This document shows, one piece after another, positions 1-7,407 of a DNA stretch of 64,000 nt. A model generated the notes under the pieces. The model saw nothing but the letters and a program-made list of their open reading frames with translations, made no database searches and was not told the DNA's origin. Origin of the DNA: Marinilactibacillus sp042660675 (GTDB lineage Bacteria > Bacillota > Bacilli > Lactobacillales > Carnobacteriaceae_A). The DNA is taken from contig NZ_JBHSUL010000011.1 in the NCBI RefSeq assembly GCF_042660675.1, positions 1-64,000 on the forward strand. The letters run 5' to 3'. The translations under genes were made by a program, and so were the position numbers. The first letter of the stretch is position 1. Each line of letters opens with the position of its first letter.

Positions 1-49
1 GATACGCCTTTACGATCTTATGTTTAAATTCAAAACTATATTTTGCCAT
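1..49 (-). mobile_element. IS3-family transposase OrfA, N-terminal fragment (runs off the window)
   Basis: Reading leftwards from the ATG complement at 49-47 gives MAKYSFEFKHKIVKAY. This is the characteristic first helix of the IS150-group (IS3 family) OrfA helix-turn-helix protein. Only 16 codons lie in the window, so intactness cannot be judged. The start codon is about 50 bp inside a hairpin whose outer arm looks like an IS terminal inverted repeat. The element therefore appears to end near position 97-100, just downstream of the neighbouring glycosyltransferase gene. The family assignment rests on a short match and is an inference. Confidence 0.65.
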
Positions 50-50
50 T

Positions 51-97
51 AAAAAAGACCCCCAGAAGTTAGATTTTAGGTCTAACTTCTGGGGGTC
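51..97 (-). terminator. Perfect 17-bp inverted repeat at the IS end, followed by a T-tract
   Basis: The arms at 57-73 and 81-97 are perfect reverse complements (GACCCCCAGAAGTTAGA and its complement) around a 7-nt loop. Read on the minus strand the hairpin is followed by six T residues (51-56), a Rho-independent terminator signature. It could end transcripts from the glycosyltransferase gene and shield the transposase from read-through. The outer arm resembles IS3-family terminal repeats. The stem also covers the only G-rich stretch near the transposase start. Confidence 0.6.
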
Positions 98-134
98 GGC
101 GCAAGCACTTTTAACTGAACTAGTCTTTTTTATT

Positions 135-2357
135 TTATTGATCTACAAACTGAATACCTACATAGGTACTGCCTAGTGATCTTTTAACCCATCTCACTTC
201 TCCTGTTTTTCCTACGATGTTATTCTCAGGCGCATCTAAGAGAATACGGTCTTCTTTTTTAAGTTTTGCTTTTGTTTTGATTTGTGCGCCTTCTTCACTA
301 AGATCAATGATAGAAGCTGAATACTTCAAGTGCTGATACGTTAACAAACCATTCGTCTTGATTTTTTCTCGAAGAATCATCCGAGTTTTGGAAGCCGGAG
401 CTTTTTTCGTTTGTTTGAAAAAACCAAGAGCTGTCGGTAAGAGTCCAGCTTTTCTATAACTTTTTTCTCCAATCTTACTTTTGGGATTACTATAGATTGT
501 CTGAATGATAAAACGATACTGCTCTTTATCCAAGGATTTGAATTGAATACCTAGTTCTGTCTTACCTTCTTTGTTCTTATCCACCCAGCGTACTTCTGCG
601 TTCAATGCTGGTCCACCTTCCACAACAAAATCTACTGTAGACAGTTTTTCTTTGATTGCGTTAGTATCAACAGATAACCTAGCTCCATACTCGCTTAAAT
701 CCTCGATATTAGCTTGGATTTTCTGGTCTTTATCTGTAATATTAGCTCCCTTAGTAATAATAAATCGTTCTGCTGTCCGGTAACGCGGGCGCTCAAAGAA
801 AATCATAATCACCAGTAGTACTCCAGCTAAGTTATACAGCACCCAGAACAAGTTGATATAGACACTATCTATTTGAAGATCTACAAGCTCTGGTGCAACT
901 AAAGCTAGTATAACCCTAAAAATACCAATAAAGGATAGCACGGCAAGTACAATATGGAACCAGCTGGCTCTCCATAAAAATTGACGCTCATTCGTTTGAA
1001 TGCCTTTTCTAGTGACATTGAACTTCCCATTCCCTTTCAGGAAAATTTCTGAGAGAATGGCCCACGACATAGATGGTGCTAGTGCAGAATCGTATACATT
1101 CGTCCACATCGTTGTTCTTTTTTTCTCAGAAATTAAATTAGAGAAAACTTGAGAAGAAATAAAGGCTGGAACCCAATAGATCATTAGATCAATAAAGGTA
1201 GCATTCAGTACAATGATTCCAAAAACCAGGTAAAGAATGGGCGCAATCAGATAAACCAGTTTATAAAGACCAAAGAACCAATAATGAATGCCATCCATAT
1301 AAAGAAGTTTTTGCATAAAGCTCAAGCCTTTGGTTTTCAGAGGATTCCATTTTCTTACTACTTGTATATTTCCTCTACACCAACGGTCTCTTTGTTTCAA
1401 TAAATCTTTGAACGTTTCAGGTGCCAATCCTACTGCCAGTACTTTGTTGACAAATACCGTTTCCCATCCACCAGCTTGAATCAACATCCCAGTCGCCATA
1501 TCTTCTGTAATGACCCCCGTAGCAAATCCTCCGATTTCCTCCATGGTTTTCCGTCTGAACAGTGCGTTACTTCCGATATACATTGTAGCATTGTAAATAT
1601 CTTTCTTTTCTTCTAACTTCTGCATAAAGAAATCTTGCTCATTATTAATGCGGTCACCTGCAAATAAATTGAACTGGAAAGGATCATCATTATAAAACGC
1701 CTGAGGTACTTGTACAAACCCGACTTTCTCATCCGAAAAATACCCTAGAGTTTCTTGCATGAAATTCGCTCTTGGAATCATATCTGCATCCATTGTCACG
1801 ATGATTTCTCCGGTCGAGACTTCCATGGCATGATTTAAGTTTCCGGCTTTAGCATGCTTATTGTCTTCTCTAGTAACATGTCGCACACCTAACTCTTCAC
1901 ATAACACTCTGACGTCTTCTCGTTTTCCATCATCACAAACGAGTATGTCGTACAAATCATCGGGATAATCCATTAACTGAGAAGCGACAATCGTTCTCCT
2001 AAGTAAATCAACTGGTTCATTATACGTTGCAATCATAATATCCACTGTCGGCAACGTTTCGAAAGAAGAAAGGAAAACCTTCTTTCGTTTGTTCTTTTTC
2101 CAAAACAATGTCGAAGTAATCAAACTCTGTATATACCCCATCCATTCCGTAAAGAGCAACGCCAAGCCTGCGATAATACTCAAAATAGATACGGTTGGCA
2201 ATGTACTTGTTGTACGCCAGATGAGGTAGGACAGTTGAAATCCTAAAAATAATAGAATACTGATTCTTAATACCGTTTGATTATTTTTACCAAACATATA
2301 ACATCCTGATAAAATAAGTAATACCGAGATCAAATAAACGATTTGATACGTGCTCAT
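135..2357 (-). CDS. Cellulose-synthase-like family 2 glycosyltransferase with two C-terminal PilZ domains
   Basis: A 740-residue membrane glycosyltransferase of the BcsA type. N-terminal membrane segments are followed by a GT2 domain with DDG (142-144), DAD (190-192), TED (284-286) and QRDRW (322-326). These are the D, DxD, TED and QxxRW signature of processive synthases. More membrane helices occupy about 350-520. Two PilZ modules follow: RTAER at 527-531 with DLSEYG at 553-558, and RMILR at 659-663 with DLSEEG at 685-690. Both keep the RxxxR and DxSxxG c-di-GMP-binding motifs. BcsA normally has one PilZ domain. The ribosome site AGGATGAGG precedes the ATG. It lies 28 bp after a GGDEF gene, so synthesis of an exopolysaccharide (polymer unknown) is probably c-di-GMP controlled. 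No BcsB-like partner is in the window. Confidence 0.88.
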   Translation of the reverse strand: MSTYQIVYLISVLLILSGCYMFGKNNQTVLRISILLFLGFQLSYLIWRTTSTLPTVSILSIIAGLALLFTEWMGYIQSLITSTLFWKKNKRKKVFLSSFETLPTVDIMIATYNEPVDLLRRTIVASQLMDYPDDLYDILVCDDGKREDVRVLCEELGVRHVTREDNKHAKAGNLNHAMEVSTGEIIVTMDADMIPRANFMQETLGYFSDEKVGFVQVPQAFYNDDPFQFNLFAGDRINNEQDFFMQKLEEKKDIYNATMYIGSNALFRRKTMEEIGGFATGVITEDMATGMLIQAGGWETVFVNKVLAVGLAPETFKDLLKQRDRWCRGNIQVVRKWNPLKTKGLSFMQKLLYMDGIHYWFFGLYKLVYLIAPILYLVFGIIVLNATFIDLMIYWVPAFISSQVFSNLISEKKRTTMWTNVYDSALAPSMSWAILSEIFLKGNGKFNVTRKGIQTNERQFLWRASWFHIVLAVLSFIGIFRVILALVAPELVDLQIDSVYINLFWVLYNLAGVLLVIMIFFERPRYRTAERFIITKGANITDKDQKIQANIEDLSEYGARLSVDTNAIKEKLSTVDFVVEGGPALNAEVRWVDKNKEGKTELGIQFKSLDKEQYRFIIQTIYSNPKSKIGEKSYRKAGLLPTALGFFKQTKKAPASKTRMILREKIKTNGLLTYQHLKYSASIIDLSEEGAQIKTKAKLKKEDRILLDAPENNIVGKTGEVRWVKRSLGSTYVGIQFVDQ

Positions 2358-2385
2358 GTTTCCTCATCCTTTCACTATTTTTTTA

Positions 2386-3468
2386 TTATAATGAGAGTAC
2401 TTTATTTCTACCCGTTTCTTTTGCTTGGTAAAGTGCTACGTCGGCAAGTTCAACCATATTATCTGTTTGCTTAACAATCTCCGGATAACTTACATAGCCA
2501 CATGAGATCGTTACCGATAGTTTTGTTTCGTCATCAACGGCAAATCGATGTCTTTCAACCCTACTTCTTACATTCTCTGCCATTTCTTCTGCTTGTTCTT
2601 TTCTAAATAGAGGAAGAATGATAGCAAATTCTTCTCCACCCTTTCTGAATACAGAACCTTTATTTCCAACTACCTCTTCCATAATACGTGAAATTTCCAT
2701 CAAAACAAAATCTCCAGCCGCATGACCATAGGTATCGTTGATTCGTTTGAAATGATCAATATCCAGCATAATCAAAGATAATGGCTTACCTTTTTTATTG
2801 GCCAATTCTTCAGAGTACTTCCAGATACTATCAAAATTTCTTACATTCTTTAACCCTGTAAGGAAATCAATTGTTGATTCATTTTCATATTTTCGGTACA
2901 AATATTCCGAGGTCCTCATATAGTTCACTAGCAGTATCGAAGATAAACCAGCAATTGACCCCATTACCCAGTAAGTGGGCGTCAGTGCTATTAAAATATT
3001 AAAGTCTCTAACAACATAGTATAATAATATTGAAATAACGATGTTGGAATAAATCACCATGTACATTCCACGAACAATGACACTATCTTCTTTTGGTGTA
3101 AATTTTTCAATAAAAACATAGCCTATAAATAAACTAATCAGCATAACAAGTGCCGAGTAAGACGATATATTGACACCATAAATAAATCTTATACAGGCTA
3201 TAAAAACAACGGAAATAAAAGTAGGGATTTTCCCTATAAAAAGAAACATCAATAAGATAGGGATAAATCTCAAGTCAACCAACGTTTCCGTTCCTACTCG
3301 AATGGAAAAATGCATCAGCGCCCATCCTAGTAAACCTCCACATAATCCATCGATTACGTACGACTTCCAGGCAGAGTGCGTTTCCTCACGAATACTCCAT
3401 CTTATCTTCATATACGTAAAAATTAGTGCGATCATGATATTGATATTAATGAAAAAATCTTCAAACAT
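2386..3468 (-). CDS. Membrane diguanylate cyclase (GGDEF)
   Basis: The N-terminal half has about six hydrophobic segments resembling the 5TM LytS/YhcK-type sensor. A GGDEF domain follows with the active-site motif GGEEF (residues 277-281 from the chosen start) and the upstream DIDHFKxINDTxGHxxGD motif, so it should make c-di-GMP. The RxxD inhibitory site normally five residues before GGEEF is absent (GNKG there), so product feedback is unlikely. The start is placed at 3468 because AAGGAG lies 7 nt upstream. A longer reading frame to 3513 exists but lacks such a site. It is co-oriented with the PilZ glycosyltransferase. Confidence 0.88.
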   Translation of the reverse strand: MFEDFFININIMIALIFTYMKIRWSIREETHSAWKSYVIDGLCGGLLGWALMHFSIRVGTETLVDLRFIPILLMFLFIGKIPTFISVVFIACIRFIYGVNISSYSALVMLISLFIGYVFIEKFTPKEDSVIVRGMYMVIYSNIVISILLYYVVRDFNILIALTPTYWVMGSIAGLSSILLVNYMRTSEYLYRKYENESTIDFLTGLKNVRNFDSIWKYSEELANKKGKPLSLIMLDIDHFKRINDTYGHAAGDFVLMEISRIMEEVVGNKGSVFRKGGEEFAIILPLFRKEQAEEMAENVRSRVERHRFAVDDETKLSVTISCGYVSYPEIVKQTDNMVELADVALYQAKETGRNKVLSL

Positions 3469-3613
3469 ATCTTTTCTCCTTAATCTACAGTTATTATCTA
3501 TACTCTCTATCATAACTTTTTAAAATGTAAAAATCTGGTAAATATCGATTTAATTATGACATTTTTGTAGTCGTATCTAAAAGAGAATCGTATCATTTAA
3601 ACTCTAAATGCAC

Positions 3614-3654
3614 AAAAAATAGACCCCTACTTAGCCAAATTCCTAAGCAGAGGT
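3614..3654 (-). terminator. Terminator after rpmG
   Basis: A 12-bp stem with two G-U pairs (3643-3654 with 3623-3634) is followed on the minus strand by CTATTTTTT. It lies just beyond the rpmG stop and closes the rpsN-cobW-rpmG transcript. Confidence 0.8.
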
Positions 3655-3687
3655 TCATTATAAACTCATTCTTTTTTTTGTTACTAA

Positions 3688-3837
3688 TTATTTTACTTCT
3701 CTAAACAAAGCTTTACGTCTTAGTTTTGGTGAATATTTTTTTAATTCAAGTCTTTCAGGGTTGTTCCGTTTGTTTTTTGTTGTAATATATTGTCTTTCTC
3801 CCGTTTCCGTACATTCTAATGTGACATTTACTCTCAT
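3688..3837 (-). CDS. rpmG: 50S ribosomal protein L33, zinc-independent (C-) form
   Basis: A 49-codon gene encoding a typical L33 (starts MRVNVTLECTETGERQYIT, ends FREVK). It has only one cysteine, so it lacks the paired CxxC motifs of zinc-binding L33. In Firmicutes such C- paralogues replace the zinc form during zinc limitation and are Zur-repressed (established knowledge). AGGAGG precedes the ATG. It is the last gene of a minus-strand operon led by C- rpsN and a predicted Zur operator, which supports that role here. Confidence 0.92.
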   Translation of the reverse strand: MRVNVTLECTETGERQYITTKNKRNNPERLELKKYSPKLRRKALFREVK

Positions 3838-3848
3838 GACCTAACCTC

Positions 3849-3974
3849 CTATTTTTTTAAACCTCTACGAATTCTTTTTGCTTCCTTAACGACTTTCAGT
3901 CCTCGTCTTGCTGTCTTTTTATTCGGACTTTTCATCATTCTTCTTGCCGTTGCTAAATCTTTTTTTTCAGGCAT
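3849..3974 (-). CDS. 41-residue very basic small protein in the zinc-starvation operon
   Basis: A short gene (starts MPEKKDLATARRMMKSPNKK) rich in Arg and Lys with no Cys or His. AAGGAGG sits 7 nt before the ATG, and the gene lies 15 nt after cobW and 11 nt before rpmG. It looks like short Lactobacillales proteins that I recall being annotated 'putative metal homeostasis protein', but that recollection needs a database check. Its charge and its position between C- ribosomal paralogues suggest ribosome or RNA binding (inference). No catalytic motif is visible. Confidence 0.75.
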   Translation of the reverse strand: MPEKKDLATARRMMKSPNKKTARRGLKVVKEAKRIRRGLKK

Positions 3975-3989
3975 TTTAATACCTCCTTC

Positions 3990-4982
3990 CTATACAAATT
4001 CTGCTTTTACCATACAATCTTGGAAAGACTGCTCTATTTCTTTTACGGGTAAATGTTTCCCTATAAAGACTAATACAGAAGATCTTTCATTTTTTTCCCA
4101 TTGATGACCGTGAGTAAATTCAAGTGCCATATTCACTCCTTGAAATATGACTTGATGAGGATCACCATATAAGTGAATAATCCCTTTATAACGAAGCATA
4201 TCCATATTAAATGTCACTATCAGCTCATTCATCCATTCATCAAACAACACTGGATGTAAGGGTCTATCGGCTTGTAAAGAAATCGTTACAATTCCATGAG
4301 TGTGTTCGTGATGTTCATGATGTTCATGCTCATTTTCTAATAGCTGTTCTTGTTCTAAAAGATTAATAGGGTTAAATAATTGTTTACCCCAAAAATCTAC
4401 AAAGGAAACCTGATCCAAATTCAAACCATCTATTTCTACATTCGGATTGATACTTGCGAGTTTATTTCTTAAGCACTTTTCCGTTCTTGAATCCACTTTT
4501 TCCGTCTTAGTTAACCATAATTTGTCAGCAAAAGCGATTTGATCAATGGATTCTTCATAGTGCGCAATTTGGTGGAGCGCATTTATAGAATCTACTAATG
4601 TCATCACACTATCGATTTCAAATCTTTCCTGTAAAAATGGTAACCGGAAAAAGGTCTGCACAATTGGTCCTGGCGCTGCCAGCCCTGTCGTTTCAATCAC
4701 GATACGGTCAAAATTAATCGCTTTTTCTTCTGAAACTTCTAAAATCGAGTGTAATACATTGGATAGGTCTGCTCTCAAAGAACAACATAAACAGCCATTA
4801 TTCATCTGGAAAATTTCTTCTTCACTATTAATGACCAGTTGATGATCAACACCGATTTCACCATATTCATTTACAATAACCGCTATCCGTTCATTATGGT
4901 TTTGTTTTAAAAGTTGATTGATTACGGTTGTTTTACCAGATCCTAAAAATCCAGTGATGATCGTAACAGGTATCTTATTCAT
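3990..4982 (-). CDS. CobW/COG0523 family GTPase, probable zinc metallochaperone
   Basis: A 330-residue G3E GTPase starting MNKIPVTIITGFLGSGKTT with the P-loop GFLGSGKTT at its N-terminus. It carries the family CxCC metal motif (GCLCCSL) and a His-rich linker (HEHHEHHEHTHG) before the C-terminal CobW_C domain. COG0523 proteins in Zur operons (YciC/ZagA type) are thought to deliver zinc to essential proteins during starvation. The start at 4982 follows GGGAGGGTAC. The upstream in-frame ATG at 5009 has no comparable site. It sits between C- rpsN and the small basic protein and reads as one transcript with them. Confidence 0.9.
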   Translation of the reverse strand: MNKIPVTIITGFLGSGKTTVINQLLKQNHNERIAVIVNEYGEIGVDHQLVINSEEEIFQMNNGCLCCSLRADLSNVLHSILEVSEEKAINFDRIVIETTGLAAPGPIVQTFFRLPFLQERFEIDSVMTLVDSINALHQIAHYEESIDQIAFADKLWLTKTEKVDSRTEKCLRNKLASINPNVEIDGLNLDQVSFVDFWGKQLFNPINLLEQEQLLENEHEHHEHHEHTHGIVTISLQADRPLHPVLFDEWMNELIVTFNMDMLRYKGIIHLYGDPHQVIFQGVNMALEFTHGHQWEKNERSSVLVFIGKHLPVKEIEQSFQDCMVKAEFV

Positions 4983-5033
4983 CGGAAGTACCCTCCCATA
5001 ATCGAACATATTGTATTGACTCAGCTTTTCAAA

Positions 5034-5303
5034 TTACCAGCTAGCTTTCTTGACACCTGGAATCTTACCTTCATGAGCATATTTTCTAAAATTAATACGA
5101 GATAATCCAAACTGACGCATATATCCGTGTGGACGACCATCTAACCTATCGCGATTTTGGAGTCTTGTCGGCGAAGCATCTCTTGGAAGTTGCGCCAACG
5201 CTTCATAGTCACCTTTTTCTTTTAATTCTTTTCTAAGTGCTGCATATTTTTCAACTGTTCTTTGTTGTTTTTTCAATTTTTCGATTTTACTTTTTTTAGC
5301 CAC
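5034..5303 (-). CDS. rpsN: 30S ribosomal protein S14, zinc-independent form
   Basis: An 89-residue S14 (MAKKSKIEKLKKQQ..., ending GKIPGVKKASW) of the long C- type. It lacks the CxxC...CxxC zinc ribbon of the 61-residue form and keeps the core RDASPTRLQNRDRLDGRPHG. Such copies support ribosome assembly when zinc is scarce. The start is GTG, with AGGAGG 10 nt upstream. It is the first gene of the operon, and a Zur operator lies 22 nt before the start. Confidence 0.94.
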   Translation of the reverse strand: MAKKSKIEKLKKQQRTVEKYAALRKELKEKGDYEALAQLPRDASPTRLQNRDRLDGRPHGYMRQFGLSRINFRKYAHEGKIPGVKKASW

Positions 5304-5324
5304 TGTATGTTTTCCTCCTGTTCT

Positions 5325-5376
5325 AAATCGTAACGTTTACGATTTATATATTACGTCAATTCCATCTGTTCGTCAA
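5325..5376 (-). promoter_or_regulatory. Promoter and predicted Zur operator for the rpsN operon
   Basis: The minus strand shows TTGACG (5371-5376), a 17-nt spacer and TAATAT (5348-5353). The 21-bp dyad at 5325-5345 is AAATCGTAAC-G-TTTACGATTT, with one mismatch between arms. It matches the Firmicute Zur consensus core TCGTAATNATTACGA. A site immediately downstream of the -10 should give repression when zinc is replete. Binding is inferred. Confidence 0.85.
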
Positions 5377-5410
5377 GTCCATTTACTAATTTTTCCTACA
5401 TTAATATGCA

Positions 5411-5444
5411 AAAAGAGAACACCAGTAATTTGGCGTTCTCTTTT
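5411..5444 (-). terminator. Terminator after the DUF2812 gene
   Basis: The stem arms 5411-5420 and 5435-5444 (AAAAGAGAAC and its complement) are followed by a T-run on the minus strand. It separates the PadR/DUF2812 unit from the rpsN promoter. Confidence 0.75.
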
Positions 5445-5462
5445 CTAAACCATAAAATACTC

Positions 5463-6143
5463 TCAGTAACTAAATATACTTAATACAGAAATTACAATCA
5501 TTGTTATTGCAATGGCTAACACGATTATATTGTAACTATTCCTAAGATAAATTGCCATTTTCCATGGGGCGTGATGGTTGATTACTTTTCCTGCTAACAG
5601 TTTTTTCCTTGTAGACCATATATTGTACCAGTCAATAACAAAAACAATACACATATTAATTAGCATGACCGAAAGCAAAAGATCAGACCAATGATTGTAG
5701 CCTATATCCATCAACTGTTGGGTATTCCACGACTGATAAAAACTATAGGCAAGTAATAAATTAACGATTATCGAAATAACTGTCAAAGCACCTTGTTGAA
5801 ACTCAAACTTTTTTAATGAATTCGCTTGTTCAACTAAATCGGTGTGCAATTCTGGAATATCCGCGGACTCTGGTGCTGCATAAACACTAAACTCTCCATA
5901 ATGCGTAACTAAGTTCCATCCATTTTGCGCATAAAAAAGATCTTGTTCTGCTAAGTATTTTTTTCCACTATTGATATCTAATCGATAGCGAATAAACTTC
6001 GGTTCACTTTTCTCAAACTTTGCTAAAAGCAAGCCGAATTTTTTTAAGTGTAATCCTCTGGTCGACATATCATACAACCAGCTTTCGAATTGACCCATTC
6101 TATAATAATCTGTCGGTCTAAGTTTATAAACAGATTTCGTCAT
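5463..6143 (-). CDS. DUF2812 membrane protein paired with PadR
   Basis: A 226-residue protein with an N-terminal soluble DUF2812-like part (about 1-115, with motif FESWLYDMSTRGLHL) and three hydrophobic segments at about 120-140, 155-175 and 203-225. DUF2812 proteins are commonly encoded directly after PadR-type repressors and their function is unknown. The ATG begins 1 nt after the padR stop, so translation is coupled. The repressor probably controls it. A role in envelope stress is a guess only. Confidence 0.82.
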   Translation of the reverse strand: MTKSVYKLRPTDYYRMGQFESWLYDMSTRGLHLKKFGLLLAKFEKSEPKFIRYRLDINSGKKYLAEQDLFYAQNGWNLVTHYGEFSVYAAPESADIPELHTDLVEQANSLKKFEFQQGALTVISIIVNLLLAYSFYQSWNTQQLMDIGYNHWSDLLLSVMLINMCIVFVIDWYNIWSTRKKLLAGKVINHHAPWKMAIYLRNSYNIIVLAIAITMIVISVLSIFSY

Positions 6144-6144
6144 T

Positions 6145-6459
6145 TTATTTTCCCCCTTCTAACTCGCGAACAGTATCTTCGACCATCGTATTTAATCGAT
6201 CGAATTCTTCTTTTAATGCCTTTCTACCTTCTTCAGTTAATTTATACGTTTTTTTTGTACTCTCTTTTTCAATCAGTACAATCAATGCACTTTTCTCCAT
6301 ACGAGATAAAACACCATACAAAGTTCCTGGGCCCACTTCTAGCCTGCCATTGGATACATCCTTTACTGACTGCATTAATTGATAACCATGATTGGGTCTC
6401 AGCAATGCTAACAATATGTAATACATGGCCTCTGTCATCGGTCCACCGCTATAAGCCAT
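6145..6459 (-). CDS. PadR-family transcriptional regulator
   Basis: A 104-residue winged-helix protein (MTEAMYYILLALLRPNHGYQ..., GPGTLYGVLSRMEKS...) typical of short PadR regulators. The recognition region LEVGPGTLYGVLSRME is well conserved and a short helical C-terminus would form the dimer. It heads a two-gene operon with DUF2812. A 32-bp palindrome 22 nt upstream of its start is probably its own operator. The ligand is unknown. Confidence 0.9.
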   Translation of the reverse strand: MAYSGGPMTEAMYYILLALLRPNHGYQLMQSVKDVSNGRLEVGPGTLYGVLSRMEKSALIVLIEKESTKKTYKLTEEGRKALKEEFDRLNTMVEDTVRELEGGK

Positions 6460-6480
6460 TGTCTATCACTCCTCTTATCT

Positions 6481-6512
6481 ATTATGTCATGCGATATATC
6501 GCGTAACATAAT
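6481..6512. promoter_or_regulatory. Probable PadR operator
   Basis: A long dyad (ATTATGTCA ... TAACATAAT around a central GCGATATATCGC) upstream of padR. It has the ATGT...ACAT half-sites typical of PadR-family operators. Autoregulation is inferred from position. Confidence 0.7.
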
Positions 6513-6540
6513 ATTACAAAATACGGTATCTAAAGTAAAT

Positions 6541-6576
6541 AAAAATCAGCACAAAATTTAATCTGTGCTGATTTTT
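6541..6576. terminator. Bidirectional terminator after adcB
   Basis: Perfect stem AAAAATCAGCACA (6541-6553) with TGTGCTGATTTTT (6564-6576), with T-runs on both strands. It ends the zinc transporter transcript. Confidence 0.85.
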
Positions 6577-6582
6577 GTACTT

Positions 6583-7407
6583 TTAAATATTGTTTGCTTG
6601 AATTCTAGACTTTATTTTGTTGAAACTCAGCGTTGCAACGAATACGGCAATAAATATCAGCGTAACAGTTGCTCCAGGTGGTGTTCCAAATTGATAGGAA
6701 GACATTAATCCGGTAATCATACCAAATACTGAAATCAAAATTCCAATCAAGATGACCCCTGTGAAGCTTTTACTTAATCTCATAGAAATCGCTGCTGGTA
6801 AGACGATTATAGCAGATACGAGCAAAGCACCAACAATTGGCATAATGATTGCTATCGTGATACCTGTTAAAACATTGAACAAAATAGACATGACTTTGAT
6901 TGGTAGCCCGGCAGTAAAAGCTGTTTCTTCGTCAAATGTCAAAATGTACATTGGTTTACGAAACACGATGTATAGAATTAAAATGACGATGGTTAATAAC
7001 AGAAGCATCCAAATCTGCTGCTGGCTAATCGTTACGATGGAACCAAATAAAAACTGATCGATGCTCACAGTCGTCCCTCCATTACTCAATCCCATCAGGA
7101 CAAGCGCAACGGCCATACCGCCAGACATTAAAATCGCAATAGATATTTCTGAATAAGAGCGATAAATAATTCTCAAGTATTCTAAAAGAATCGCAACGGC
7201 CACTACGACTAATAGATTTGTAACGGTCGGATTCACTCCCATAAGCATTCCTAACGCCACCCCTGCAAGCGAGACATGTGATAAAGTATCAGCCATCAGC
7301 GATTGTCTTCGTAAGATTAAAAACAGTCCTAGAATTGGAGCAATCAGTGAGATAAGGAATGATGCTTGGAAGGCTCTTTGCATGAATCCATAGAAAAACA
7401 TCTCCAA
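6583..7407 (-). CDS. adcB: Zinc ABC transporter permease
   Basis: A 274-residue ABC-3 family permease (ZnuB/AdcB) with about eight hydrophobic helices and the family motif ADTLSHVSLAGVALG near residue 40. It forms the channel of the zinc importer with the ATPase encoded just before it and the binding lipoprotein upstream. The reading frame begins with TTG at 7407, which lies 7 nt after AGGAGG. An ATG at 7401 is the alternative. The start lies 64 nt inside the adcC reading frame, which implies translational coupling. Confidence 0.92.
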   Translation of the reverse strand: MEMFFYGFMQRAFQASFLISLIAPILGLFLILRRQSLMADTLSHVSLAGVALGMLMGVNPTVTNLLVVVAVAILLEYLRIIYRSYSEISIAILMSGGMAVALVLMGLSNGGTTVSIDQFLFGSIVTISQQQIWMLLLLTIVILILYIVFRKPMYILTFDEETAFTAGLPIKVMSILFNVLTGITIAIIMPIVGALLVSAIIVLPAAISMRLSKSFTGVILIGILISVFGMITGLMSSYQFGTPPGATVTLIFIAVFVATLSFNKIKSRIQANNI

